A DNA stretch of 64,000 nucleotides from JACNJF01 sp050288105 (GTDB lineage Bacteria; Pseudomonadota; Gammaproteobacteria; GCA-001735895), in contig JBNKDE010000005.1 of NCBI GenBank assembly GCA_050288105.1, forward strand, positions 124,001-188,000, written 5' to 3'. Numbering within the stretch: the first letter of the stretch is position 1; every line of letters starts with the position of its first letter. A program made the translations under genes and the position numbers. This document shows positions 25,065 through 31,118 of the stretch, one piece after another. The notes under the pieces were generated by a model that was not told the DNA's origin, ran no database searches, and saw only the letters and a list, made by a program, of their open reading frames with translations.

Positions 25065-25433
25065 ATGAAATTTGAAAAGTGGAATGCTAATGAAAAACCA
25101 TCTTTAGATGAGTGTCCTATACACTATTGTTTTTGCTGGACCCCTCCTGGTGGTGACGCCGATCTGTCAGGAAAAGTCTATGACTCATTTACAGAAGCTG
25201 TTTCGAGTCCGAATCGTGTTACATCCTTACATGGTAGCTGCGCCGCGCCTTTTGGTCCATGTAGACGAGAAACAAAGTCCAATTTAAATCGCGATTGTTA
25301 TGAACCTCATAATTGGGGGTTAAAAAAACATGATCTACCTGAGTTGTTCTTTTGTAATCCAGAAAATCTAGATGAAGAAGATAAAGAAAAATACAACAAA
25401 ATGGCGGCAATATTATGGAGCGAAAATGCTTAA
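25065..25433 (+). CDS. Cassette protein 8, hypothetical (122 aa)
   Basis: The ATG at 25065 lies ten bases beyond the IS3 right end, and the stop codon is inside the R'' core of attC site 9, so this is an ordinary cassette whose upstream side was disturbed by the IS. The 122-residue soluble protein is rich in Cys and aromatic residues (CPIHYCFCWTPPGGDADLSG, CAAPFGPC, FFCNP). The repeated cysteines suggest a metal site or disulfides, although there is no signal peptide. No family is recognised. An open frame extends upstream into the IS end but has no good start. Confidence 0.75.
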   Translation: MKFEKWNANEKPSLDECPIHYCFCWTPPGGDADLSGKVYDSFTEAVSSPNRVTSLHGSCAAPFGPCRRETKSNLNRDCYEPHNWGLKKHDLPELFFCNPENLDEEDKEKYNKMAAILWSENA

Positions 25434-25541
25434 CAAGTTTGTCCAGTTGACGTTTTGGTCTACGCTCCGTTTTGGGGTGGATTCGCCACTTTACCCCAAA
25501 ACTCCACTACAACCAAAACGCAACTGACAAAGGCGTTATAA
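25428..25541 (+). other. attC site 9
   Basis: R'' GCTTAAC (25428-25434) overlaps the stop of cassette 8, and R' GTTATAA is at 25535-25541. The 114 bp arms pair extensively: GTCCAGTTG.CGTTTTGG with CCAAAACGCAACTGAC, and TTTTGGGGT with ACCCCAAAA. Confidence 0.88.
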
Positions 25542-25559
25542 CGCTTGAAGGTTCTAGCA

Positions 25560-25814
25560 ATGGAAAAAGGGAACCTTAAGAAAAAATCCATACTTGAACG
25601 GGTTAAATCTCTTGAACGCGACATATTGATGGCGCGTGATTATTTAGAGACTGGAGCAAATGCTAATTGGCACGGGTTCCAGCCTTTGTTCAGAGAAAAG
25701 GTTAAAGCAGGTAAGGTTCTTCCGCCTCATAAAGATTGGGTTAAAAACGTGTTTCTCCCCAGCCGAGAGAGAGCGTTGAGAAAAGCTGAAAAGTTACTAG
25801 AAAGATTCGGGTAA
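25560..25814 (+). CDS. Cassette protein 9, hypothetical (84 aa)
   Basis: The 84-residue protein is very basic and predicted all-helical (KGNLKKKSILERVKSLERDI; ERALRKAEKLLERFG). A short loop around NWHGFQPLF is its only distinctive part. The charge could suit binding to nucleic acid or to another protein, but no family is recognised. The ATG at 25560 is preceded by no strong ribosome-binding site; an in-frame TTG at 25545 is possible. Two attC sites follow it back to back. Confidence 0.7.
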   Translation: MEKGNLKKKSILERVKSLERDILMARDYLETGANANWHGFQPLFREKVKAGKVLPPHKDWVKNVFLPSRERALRKAEKLLERFG

Positions 25815-25847
25815 CATCGAGAAAGTAATGTACAAGATGGAGGCTTG

Positions 25848-25885
25848 GCTTAACAATGGCTAAAAACCAAAAGCGGCGTTATAAC
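25848..25885 (+). other. attC-like site 10 (very short)
   Basis: R'' GCTTAAC (25848-25854) and GTTATAA (25878-25884) enclose only about 37 bp. Its right core is part of the palindrome GTTATAAC shared with the next site. It may be a deletion remnant or an attC with no gene. Confidence 0.5.
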
Positions 25886-25959
25886 AAGTGGCTTATGTCG
25901 ACCCCTTTAACTACGATAATATGTATTAAAAGGACAACCTTTTAATACGGCTGTTATGT
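25879..25959 (+). other. attC site 11
   Basis: R'' TTATAAC (25879-25885) and R' GTTATGT (25953-25959) enclose an 81 bp palindrome whose tip pairs GTATTAAAAGG with CCTTTTAATAC. Confidence 0.8.
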
Positions 25960-25989
25960 GTAGCTCACCATGTTGGGAAAGGAAAAAAT

Positions 25990-26187
25990 ATGTTAGATTT
26001 TCTAAAAGATATGCTCAAAATTGGTCTCGAAGCAATAATAAAACTTGTGGCATTTTTCGCAGTCGGTACTGGTGGTGCAGCTGTAGTTTGTTGGTACTAC
26101 GGTATCCCTTTAGGTTTTTCAATATTAGGTGGCATTTTGGTTTTAGGCGTTGCTCTAGCACTAATATCTGACACCACATGGTGGTAA
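25990..26187 (+). CDS. Cassette protein 10: small membrane protein (65 aa)
   Basis: The 65-residue product has a charged amphipathic start (LDFLKDMLKIGLEAIIK) and two closely spaced membrane helices (about 18-36 and 40-58) rich in Gly and Ala. GGGAAAGG stands a few bases ahead of the ATG, one of the better ribosome-binding sites in the array. No family is recognised. The size and layout recall phage holins and small membrane toxins, but nothing specific supports either. An overlapping frame from 25956 is a shadow. Confidence 0.72.
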   Translation: MLDFLKDMLKIGLEAIIKLVAFFAVGTGGAAVVCWYYGIPLGFSILGGILVLGVALALISDTTWW

Positions 26188-26230
26188 TATATAGCGACTC
26201 AGATATCACGAAATATCAAGGTAAAAATAC

Positions 26231-26290
26231 ACATAACAAGCGCAGTAAAATTGACGCCAAAAAGCGGCGCAATTTCTGTGAGCGTTATGT
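26231..26290 (+). other. attC site 12
   Basis: R'' ACATAAC (26231-26237) and R' GTTATGT (26284-26290) are exact reverse complements. AAATTGACGCC pairs with GGCGCAATTT at the tip. The site is 60 bp. Confidence 0.9.
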
Positions 26291-26318
26291 GATCAAATCA
26301 TGACTCAAATGGAATCCT

Positions 26319-26693
26319 ATGGCTGATATAAAATGCAAGTCAGAGAAGGTGGATGCGTATATAGCCAGCCAGCCACTTGAAGCACAGAATGCGCTGAATA
26401 AGTTACGGTCATATATATGGCAGGCTGCGCCTAATGTTTCAGAGCTTATGAATTATAATATTCCAGCTTTCGCTTTGGTTGAAGGTGGAAAACGGGATGA
26501 GCAAATTATGATTGCCGGATATCCAAAGCATGTCGGCTTTTATCCACACCCTTCAACCATTGAAGCATTTTCTGAGCAGCTCTCTGAATACAAATATGCA
26601 AAAGGTTCTGTGCAATTTCCTTTAAGCAAACCCATCCCGAAAGAACTCGTCATCAAAATGGTGAGATATAGACTACATCAATTAGCAAAATGA
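26319..26693 (+). CDS. Cassette protein 11: DUF1801/YdhG-like protein (124 aa)
   Basis: The 124-residue protein matches the DUF1801 pattern of small cytoplasmic proteins: a helical start (VDAYIASQPLEAQNALNKLRSYI), a NYNIPAFALVEG turn, IAGYPKHVGFYPHPS, and KGSVQFPLSKPIP. Members such as Bacillus YdhG have been linked to iron delivery, but most are uncharacterised. It is the only non-transposase, non-protease gene of the array whose family I recognise. It lies between attC sites 12 and 13. Confidence 0.85.
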   Translation: MADIKCKSEKVDAYIASQPLEAQNALNKLRSYIWQAAPNVSELMNYNIPAFALVEGGKRDEQIMIAGYPKHVGFYPHPSTIEAFSEQLSEYKYAKGSVQFPLSKPIPKELVIKMVRYRLHQLAK

Positions 26694-26702
26694 AGAAGTA
26701 TC

Positions 26703-26777
26703 ACATAACAAAAACTTGCACCCAATCTATTTCAGTCGCTGTGAGCTTACGCAGTCGGGCGAAGTTAAACGTTAATT
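26703..26777 (+). other. attC site 13, last of the array
   Basis: R'' ACATAAC (26703-26709) pairs with GTTAATT (26771-26777), a less perfect R'. The inner arms AACTTGCACCC and GGGCGAAGTT pair. This is the rightmost site seen. Confidence 0.75.
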
Positions 26778-26788
26778 GAGGGACAAAT

Positions 26789-27334
26789 TTGGAAAAGCTA
26801 TCAGCAATCGGACAAAAGCATCTATTTTTCCTGCGCAGTTATAATAACCGCCAGGCCCGATTTATTGCTGGCAGTGTGAAGCTCAATTATGCATTACTGT
26901 CGCTGGGTATTTTGTCCTGTATCTTCGCAGCTTATATATTCAAAACTGAAGGGCTTAGTCTTTTCTTTGCATTAATGCTACTTTTTGGTTTTATTTTCGT
27001 GACTTCATTTTTTAAGTCACGCCGTAATATATACCAGCTGATATTTGACTTTGATGATTCTCAGGTAAAATTAACGCGCTCTACAGGGAATCACAGCAAT
27101 ATTATAGAAGCTATAGATTTCTCAAGTTTTGATGCGCTCAGAATTGATTCGAATATAGCTTCTCCAAATTTTAGTGTTACAAAAACAGTACTGGTTTCAC
27201 TTTTACATAACAGCGAACCAATATGTTTTCTATCGAAAAATCTGTTTGGGTTTTCCTCGATTGAAGATGCGACTCAGTTTGCTCAAAGGATAAGTAAAAA
27301 TACAGGTTGGTTAATAAGGGGACAAAAAAAATGA
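26789..27334 (+). CDS. Cassette protein 12: membrane protein (181 aa)
   Basis: The start is TTG at 26789, with GAGGGA ahead of it. The 181-residue product has two membrane helices at about 31-48 and 56-74 (LNYALLSLGILSCIFAAYIF; LFFALMLLFGFIFVTSFF) and then a soluble C-terminal domain of about 100 residues with a PH-like alternation of strands (IFDFDDSQVKLTRS, VTKTVLVSLL). It follows attC site 13 by 11 bases. No attC is seen after it, so it is either the terminal cassette whose site was lost or the first gene of the right flank. Its function is not recognised. Confidence 0.75.
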   Translation: MEKLSAIGQKHLFFLRSYNNRQARFIAGSVKLNYALLSLGILSCIFAAYIFKTEGLSLFFALMLLFGFIFVTSFFKSRRNIYQLIFDFDDSQVKLTRSTGNHSNIIEAIDFSSFDALRIDSNIASPNFSVTKTVLVSLLHNSEPICFLSKNLFGFSSIEDATQFAQRISKNTGWLIRGQKK

Positions 27335-27538
27335 AGATAGCTGCTTGTTGAAGAGGAAGGTAGTCCAGGTCTATTCAGCTATGGCTTCAGTCATTTGGTG
27401 TTGGAAAACTGTATGAATAACCAGGATGTTCTGTTGTGTGTTATTTTCAGTTTATCCATAAGGTTAATCCACATAGAGAGCATATAAAGCGGATCCGTGG
27501 TGGTGTCTATGACCTGAATTTAAAAATATCGCGGGATT

Positions 27539-27892
27539 TTATTTATCCGACCATACAGCAAGTTCATTGCCGCTGGGTTCAATAAAGTGAAACCTTCTAC
27601 CGCCTGGGAAAGCAAAGATGTCCTGACTGATACTGCCTCCGGCTGATTCCACTTTTTGCAGGGTCTGCTCCAGATTTTCTGAGTAAAAAACAATCAATGC
27701 AGCACCATTCGCCGAGGTTGAGTTTTTATCGGATTTAAAAAACCCGCCATCTAATCCCTGATCACTAAAAGCGCAATAATCCGGGCCATAGTCAGTAAAG
27801 CTCCAGTTAAATGCCTGGCTGAAAAATCTTTTTGTTTTTTCAATATCAATAGCTGGGAATTCTACGTAATTGATCTTTTCATGCTGATTCAT
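27539..27892 (-). CDS. VOC-family (glyoxalase-like) protein
   Basis: The 117-residue protein has the paired beta-alpha-beta-beta-beta layout of the vicinal oxygen chelate fold: EKINYVEFPAIDIEKTKRFFSQAFNW at the start and EPSGNELAVWSDK at the end, the standard closing strand with its metal-ligand glutamate position. Members include glyoxalases, bleomycin-resistance proteins and many of unknown substrate. It is the last gene of a six-gene minus-strand cluster beginning at 30259, and follows the HEAT-like gene by 15 bases. Confidence 0.85.
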   Translation of the reverse strand: MNQHEKINYVEFPAIDIEKTKRFFSQAFNWSFTDYGPDYCAFSDQGLDGGFFKSDKNSTSANGAALIVFYSENLEQTLQKVESAGGSISQDIFAFPGGRRFHFIEPSGNELAVWSDK

Positions 27893-27907
27893 TGTGATGC
27901 TCCTAAA

Positions 27908-28414
27908 TTATAAAAAGCCTTTATTGAGTATGTTGCGTATCCGCGCTCTGACTGATGGCGCTTCATCTTTCAGTGCCATATCAAAGTATTGCCGGGTTTC
28001 ATCGTAGTATTCAGGATGCTGTCTGGCAAGTTCATACATGCCATGATACGACCAGGCCCTTACGAATTTATTATCGTCGGTTAAATGTTTTCGAAGAAAT
28101 GGATAGATACTATCCTTACTTTCGCTGTCGATAGGCAGGTGGCTCATACATTGCAGTATGTGTAATTTTGCTTGCCAGTGCGCTAGCTGGGGTAACTGTG
28201 AATATATGGTTTTGATTTGCTTTTGATGGATTTGTTTCCCTGACTCCAGATACCTTTTGAGTAACCAGGAGGCAGCGGCCTGGAGCGTAAGGTCATTTAA
28301 ATACAGGATAAGATTTGTAACAAAATCAGGTTCATGTTGGTGACGGAAAAAAATAGTTTCGATATCGTCTTTTGATTTCCCATCCCAGCACTTTATGTCT
28401 TGTTGAAGATCCAT
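27908..28414 (-). CDS. HEAT-like repeat protein (168 aa)
   Basis: The 168-residue soluble protein is predicted to be all-helical, with tandem helix pairs typical of HEAT-type repeats (HWQAKLHILQCMSHLP, KFVRAWSYHGMYELARQHP, PSVRARIRNILNKGFL). Such scaffolds bind proteins or nucleic acid; AlkD-type DNA glycosylases also use HEAT-like repeats, but at 168 residues this is too short to be assigned to that family. Its neighbours are the DNA glycosylase Tag upstream (17 bases) and a VOC protein downstream, suggesting co-transcription. Confidence 0.75.
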   Translation of the reverse strand: MDLQQDIKCWDGKSKDDIETIFFRHQHEPDFVTNLILYLNDLTLQAAASWLLKRYLESGKQIHQKQIKTIYSQLPQLAHWQAKLHILQCMSHLPIDSESKDSIYPFLRKHLTDDNKFVRAWSYHGMYELARQHPEYYDETRQYFDMALKDEAPSVRARIRNILNKGFL

Positions 28415-28431
28415 TGCTTACGGTTGATTGA

Positions 28432-28995
28432 TCATTGCTTACGGCAGAAACAGTCTAGCGTATGATCATTGACCAGTCCGGCTGCCTGCATAAATGCGTA
28501 GCAAATGGTGCTGCCGATAAATTTGAAGCCACGTTTTTTGAGCGCCTTAGATAAGGCATCAGATTCTGCTGTTTTAACCGGAACATCTTTAAGTGTGCGC
28601 GGATGGTTGATGAGGGGTTTACCATCTACAAAGCTCCAGATAAAGCCGCTAAATCCACCGGGTTCTTTCTGTAATTCAAGGAATGCTTTCGCATTGCTTA
28701 CGGTGGCTTCTACCTTGAGGCGATTGCGAACTATCCCCGGGTCTAACAATAGCTTTTCAATCTTCTTAGGTGTGTAGCGAGCAATCTTGCTGGCATCGAA
28801 GTTGTCGAACAGGCGACGGTAGTTGCCACGTTTTTTAAGGATGGTAATCCAGGATAACCCTGCCTGCGCACCTTCCAGAATCAATAGCTCAAACAGCTTC
28901 TGATCATCATGGCAGGGCACTCCCCATTCTTCATCGTGATAGACCTGATACAGTGGCTCGTTACTGACCCATGCGCAGCGGGTTTTTTCAGTCAT
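28432..28995 (-). CDS. tag: DNA-3-methyladenine glycosylase I
   Basis: Tag excises 3-methyladenine from alkylated DNA. The chosen start gives 187 residues, the E. coli length, with AGGAGC ahead; an in-frame ATG 18 codons upstream (29049) overlaps the neighbouring gene. The zinc-binding set C7, H20, H178 and C182 is complete (CAWVSNEPLYQVYHDEEWG at the start, DHTLDCFC at the end). The base-recognition region LFELLILEGAQAGLSWITILKKR is well conserved. It lies in the minus-strand VOC/EVE/HEAT cluster. Confidence 0.95.
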   Translation of the reverse strand: MTEKTRCAWVSNEPLYQVYHDEEWGVPCHDDQKLFELLILEGAQAGLSWITILKKRGNYRRLFDNFDASKIARYTPKKIEKLLLDPGIVRNRLKVEATVSNAKAFLELQKEPGGFSGFIWSFVDGKPLINHPRTLKDVPVKTAESDALSKALKKRGFKFIGSTICYAFMQAAGLVNDHTLDCFCRKQ

Positions 28996-29008
28996 AGGTT
29001 GCTCCTTG

Positions 29009-29377
29009 TTATTCGGGCTTGTGACAAACCGCTTCGATATTATGCCCATCGGGGTCTAACACAAAGGCACCGTAATAATGGGGGTGATATTCAGGCCGCA
29101 GACCCGGTGCGCCATTGTCTGTTGCACCAGCTTCCAGTGCAGCCTGGTAAAATTGATCAACATGTTCTCTGCTGGATGCAGAGAAAGCAATATGCATGGG
29201 TGAATGAGGCTTGTCAGCAGGCCCAAACCAGAATTCCGGTTTGCCATCCCTGCCAAAACCACCCCAGCCCTGGACTTCCATGACGAGCTGTATACCCAGA
29301 GGGGCGAGACATTGGGTGTAAAACTGTTTGCTGGTGGTGTAGTCGGATACTGCGATGCCAAGGTGGTCAATGATCAT
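29009..29377 (-). CDS. VOC-family glyoxalase-like protein
   Basis: The 122-residue protein begins MIIDHLGIAVSDYTTSKQFY and ends AFVLDPDGHNIEAVCHK, the classic first and last strands of a VOC domain with candidate metal ligands H5 and the C-terminal glutamate. Its middle (GGFGRDGKPEFWFGPADKPHSPMHIAF, REHVDQFYQAALEAGATDNG) matches the group of lactoylglutathione-lyase-like proteins common in proteobacteria. The substrate is unknown. The start overlaps the end of the EVE gene by 11 bases. Confidence 0.9.
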   Translation of the reverse strand: MIIDHLGIAVSDYTTSKQFYTQCLAPLGIQLVMEVQGWGGFGRDGKPEFWFGPADKPHSPMHIAFSASSREHVDQFYQAALEAGATDNGAPGLRPEYHPHYYGAFVLDPDGHNIEAVCHKPE

Positions 29378-29837
29378 GATTTTTTTCCTCTGTGTGATTG
29401 CCAGTCATGGCGTTTTTGATAGTTAGAAAATCAGTTTCTGGTATCTGCAGATGGCCATAGCGGAAGGCGTAGCCCCAGCTTTTTTTATTCTTTATGAAGG
29501 ATAGCTTATCCAGTAATGGCTGGATAGCTGCATCCTGAGTGGATATAAATTTTATATCACGCCGAAAGGGGGTGAAGTCTGGACTCATAGTAAACTGATA
29601 GACTTCCTCTCCTATGACTTCACCAATAGCTGTAAATTGTTGGCAGGGCGATTTCTCACCGTAGATTTTCTGTGGTGAGTAGTAGATGATCCAGTCACCT
29701 TTAGCCATACGTTTAAGCGGCTGCTGCTTGCCATGACAGAGCTGCGCGAAGCCACCTGCAATACCCTTTGACACATGATTTCTAGAAGCAACACCGACCC
29801 AGTATCGGGTCGATAGATTAATTACCGATTCCAACAT
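29367..29837 (-). CDS. EVE-domain protein
   Basis: The 156-residue protein is a stand-alone EVE domain, a relative of the PUA/YTH folds that bind modified bases. The start TRYWVGVASRNHVSKGIAGGFAQLCHGKQQPLKRM and the GDWIIYYSPQ and FTAIGEV segments fit the family closely. EVE proteins are reported or proposed to read modified DNA or RNA bases and are often found near defence or base-modification genes. The start overlaps the stop of the upstream VOC gene (TGATG), indicating translational coupling. Its presence beside tag is suggestive of nucleic acid quality control, which is inference. Confidence 0.88.
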   Translation of the reverse strand: MLESVINLSTRYWVGVASRNHVSKGIAGGFAQLCHGKQQPLKRMAKGDWIIYYSPQKIYGEKSPCQQFTAIGEVIGEEVYQFTMSPDFTPFRRDIKFISTQDAAIQPLLDKLSFIKNKKSWGYAFRYGHLQIPETDFLTIKNAMTGNHTEEKNHDH

Positions 29838-30259
29838 CAGTTGCTGTGCTTTTGCGCAAGAGTGATGATGTAGCCATTACTGTCACGTATCCACAATTCA
29901 CGCATGCCATAAAAAGTGATACGTTCCGGTAATACGATATCGATATCATCGCCAAGGCCAGATTTTAGCGCATCAAGATTTTCTACTTCCAGATAATAGG
30001 TGCCACTGGCGGTAACCGCTTTGTCGGTAAACACATCGCACTCTTCTGCAAGGGATTGTTGATGCTGAATCATCAACATGGCGCCATCTTTATTCAGCAT
30101 GGCAAACTGTAACGGGGTGCCATCAGATAGCTGATCAACGGGTGTCTCGGATTCAAAGGGTAGCCCCATCATCATGTTGAATCCGAGGTGCCTGGAATAA
30201 AACTCGACAGAGGCATTGACGTTTTTAGTCATCAGGTTTGGGGTAAATGTAGTGCTCAT
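29837..30259 (-). CDS. VOC-family protein, first gene of the cluster
   Basis: The 140-residue protein shows VOC-type strands (TFTPNLMTKNVNASVEFYSRHLGF at the start; ELWIRDSNGYIITLAQK at the end) and the PhnB/bleomycin-resistance-like middle. Its substrate is unknown. It is the promoter-proximal gene of the minus-strand cluster, divergent from the WYL regulator gene across a 142 bp gap, and probably subject to that regulator. Confidence 0.87.
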   Translation of the reverse strand: MSTTFTPNLMTKNVNASVEFYSRHLGFNMMMGLPFESETPVDQLSDGTPLQFAMLNKDGAMLMIQHQQSLAEECDVFTDKAVTASGTYYLEVENLDALKSGLGDDIDIVLPERITFYGMRELWIRDSNGYIITLAQKHSN

Positions 30260-30401
30260 GTTTTTTTCCTGTTGTGTGATTTTGTTAAAGCTTACTGTCT
30301 CGCTACTGACAACGTACTGTCAGTAGCTAAAACAGGAGTATTTTTTATCCCAGGTTTATGTGTACACTGATATTTTTTGACAGAAATAACCAGATACACC
30401 C
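30260..30401. promoter_or_regulatory. Divergent promoter region between the VOC cluster and the WYL regulator
   Basis: The 142 bp divergent gap contains a TACTGACAACGTACTGTCAGTAG stretch at about 30304-30326 in which CTACTGACA-type arms face each other (TACTGACA and TGTCAGTA, with ACGTAC at the centre). A dyad of this kind is a good candidate operator for the divergently encoded regulator. Confidence 0.5.
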
Positions 30402-31118
30402 ATGCGCAGAGCTGACCGACTATTTCGCATTACTCAGGAGTTACGTAGTGACCGCTGGGTGACAGCGCGTGCGCTGGCCGAAATGCTGGAGGTTTCGGAG
30501 CGTACGATCTATCGGGATATTCAGGATCTGTCGGTTTCGGGTATTCCGATTATTGCCGAAGCAGGGCTGGGCTATCGTCTGATGAAGGGCTTTCGTCTGC
30601 CACCCTTGATGTTTGATGAGGAGGAGCTGGAAGCGTTGTTGCTGGGCGTGCGCATGGTGGGTGTGTGGAGTGACCCGGTGCTGGCGAGTGCCGCCGAACG
30701 CGCAGTGGCCAGAATCGAAGCCGTATTACCTGAGCGCCTGATACCTGAGCTGTCGCGCAAGACCCTGCTGGTACCACCGTTTGGACCGGAGGTTGAAGTG
30801 ACAGACTCATTGAATCTGTTACGTCAGGCTGTGCGTAACCAGAGTAAGGTTAAGTTTCATTACCAGCGCGCCGATGGTGAAAATTCTGTTCGCAGCGTGC
30901 GCCCGTTGGGGCTTTCTTACTGGGGGAGAACCTGGACCCTGCTTGCCTGGTGCGAAATGCGAGACGACTTTCGTCACTTCCGTGTCGATCGCATGACAAA
31001 TCTGCTGGAAAGTGGCGAATATTTTGAGCATGAGGCAGGTCGTACGCTGGATGATTTTCTGGAGGCAGTTAACTCTGCGTGTGAAAACGATAGCAGTCAA
31101 TCGGCCTCAGCAGATTAA
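30402..31118 (+). CDS. HTH/WYL-domain transcriptional regulator, YafY type
   Basis: The 238-residue protein has an N-terminal DeoR-like winged helix (about 1-60, RTARALAEMLEVSERTIYRDIQDLSVSGIPI pattern) and a C-terminal WYL domain (about 135-215: RPLGLSYWGRTWTLLAWCEMRDDFRHFRVDRM). WYL domains sense ligands, often nucleic acid or nucleotides. It is transcribed divergently from the VOC/EVE/tag cluster and is the obvious candidate to control it. Its stop codon overlaps that of hrpB, which converges from the other strand (shared TTAA at 31115-31118). Confidence 0.92.
   Translation: MRRADRLFRITQELRSDRWVTARALAEMLEVSERTIYRDIQDLSVSGIPIIAEAGLGYRLMKGFRLPPLMFDEEELEALLLGVRMVGVWSDPVLASAAERAVARIEAVLPERLIPELSRKTLLVPPFGPEVEVTDSLNLLRQAVRNQSKVKFHYQRADGENSVRSVRPLGLSYWGRTWTLLAWCEMRDDFRHFRVDRMTNLLESGEYFEHEAGRTLDDFLEAVNSACENDSSQSASAD

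Noticed and set aside
25956..26171. A 71-residue frame overlapping cassette gene 10
   Set aside because: It is in another frame, lacks a ribosome-binding site, and is rich in Cys, Arg and Trp as shadows often are; the 25990 frame has GGGAAAGG and membrane helices.
16140..27540. An integron integrase (intI) gene next to the cassette array
   Set aside because: I looked on both strands and found no tyrosine-recombinase motif (R..HxxR..Y) or IntI-specific segment; the only recombination enzymes are the IS1182 and IS3 transposases.
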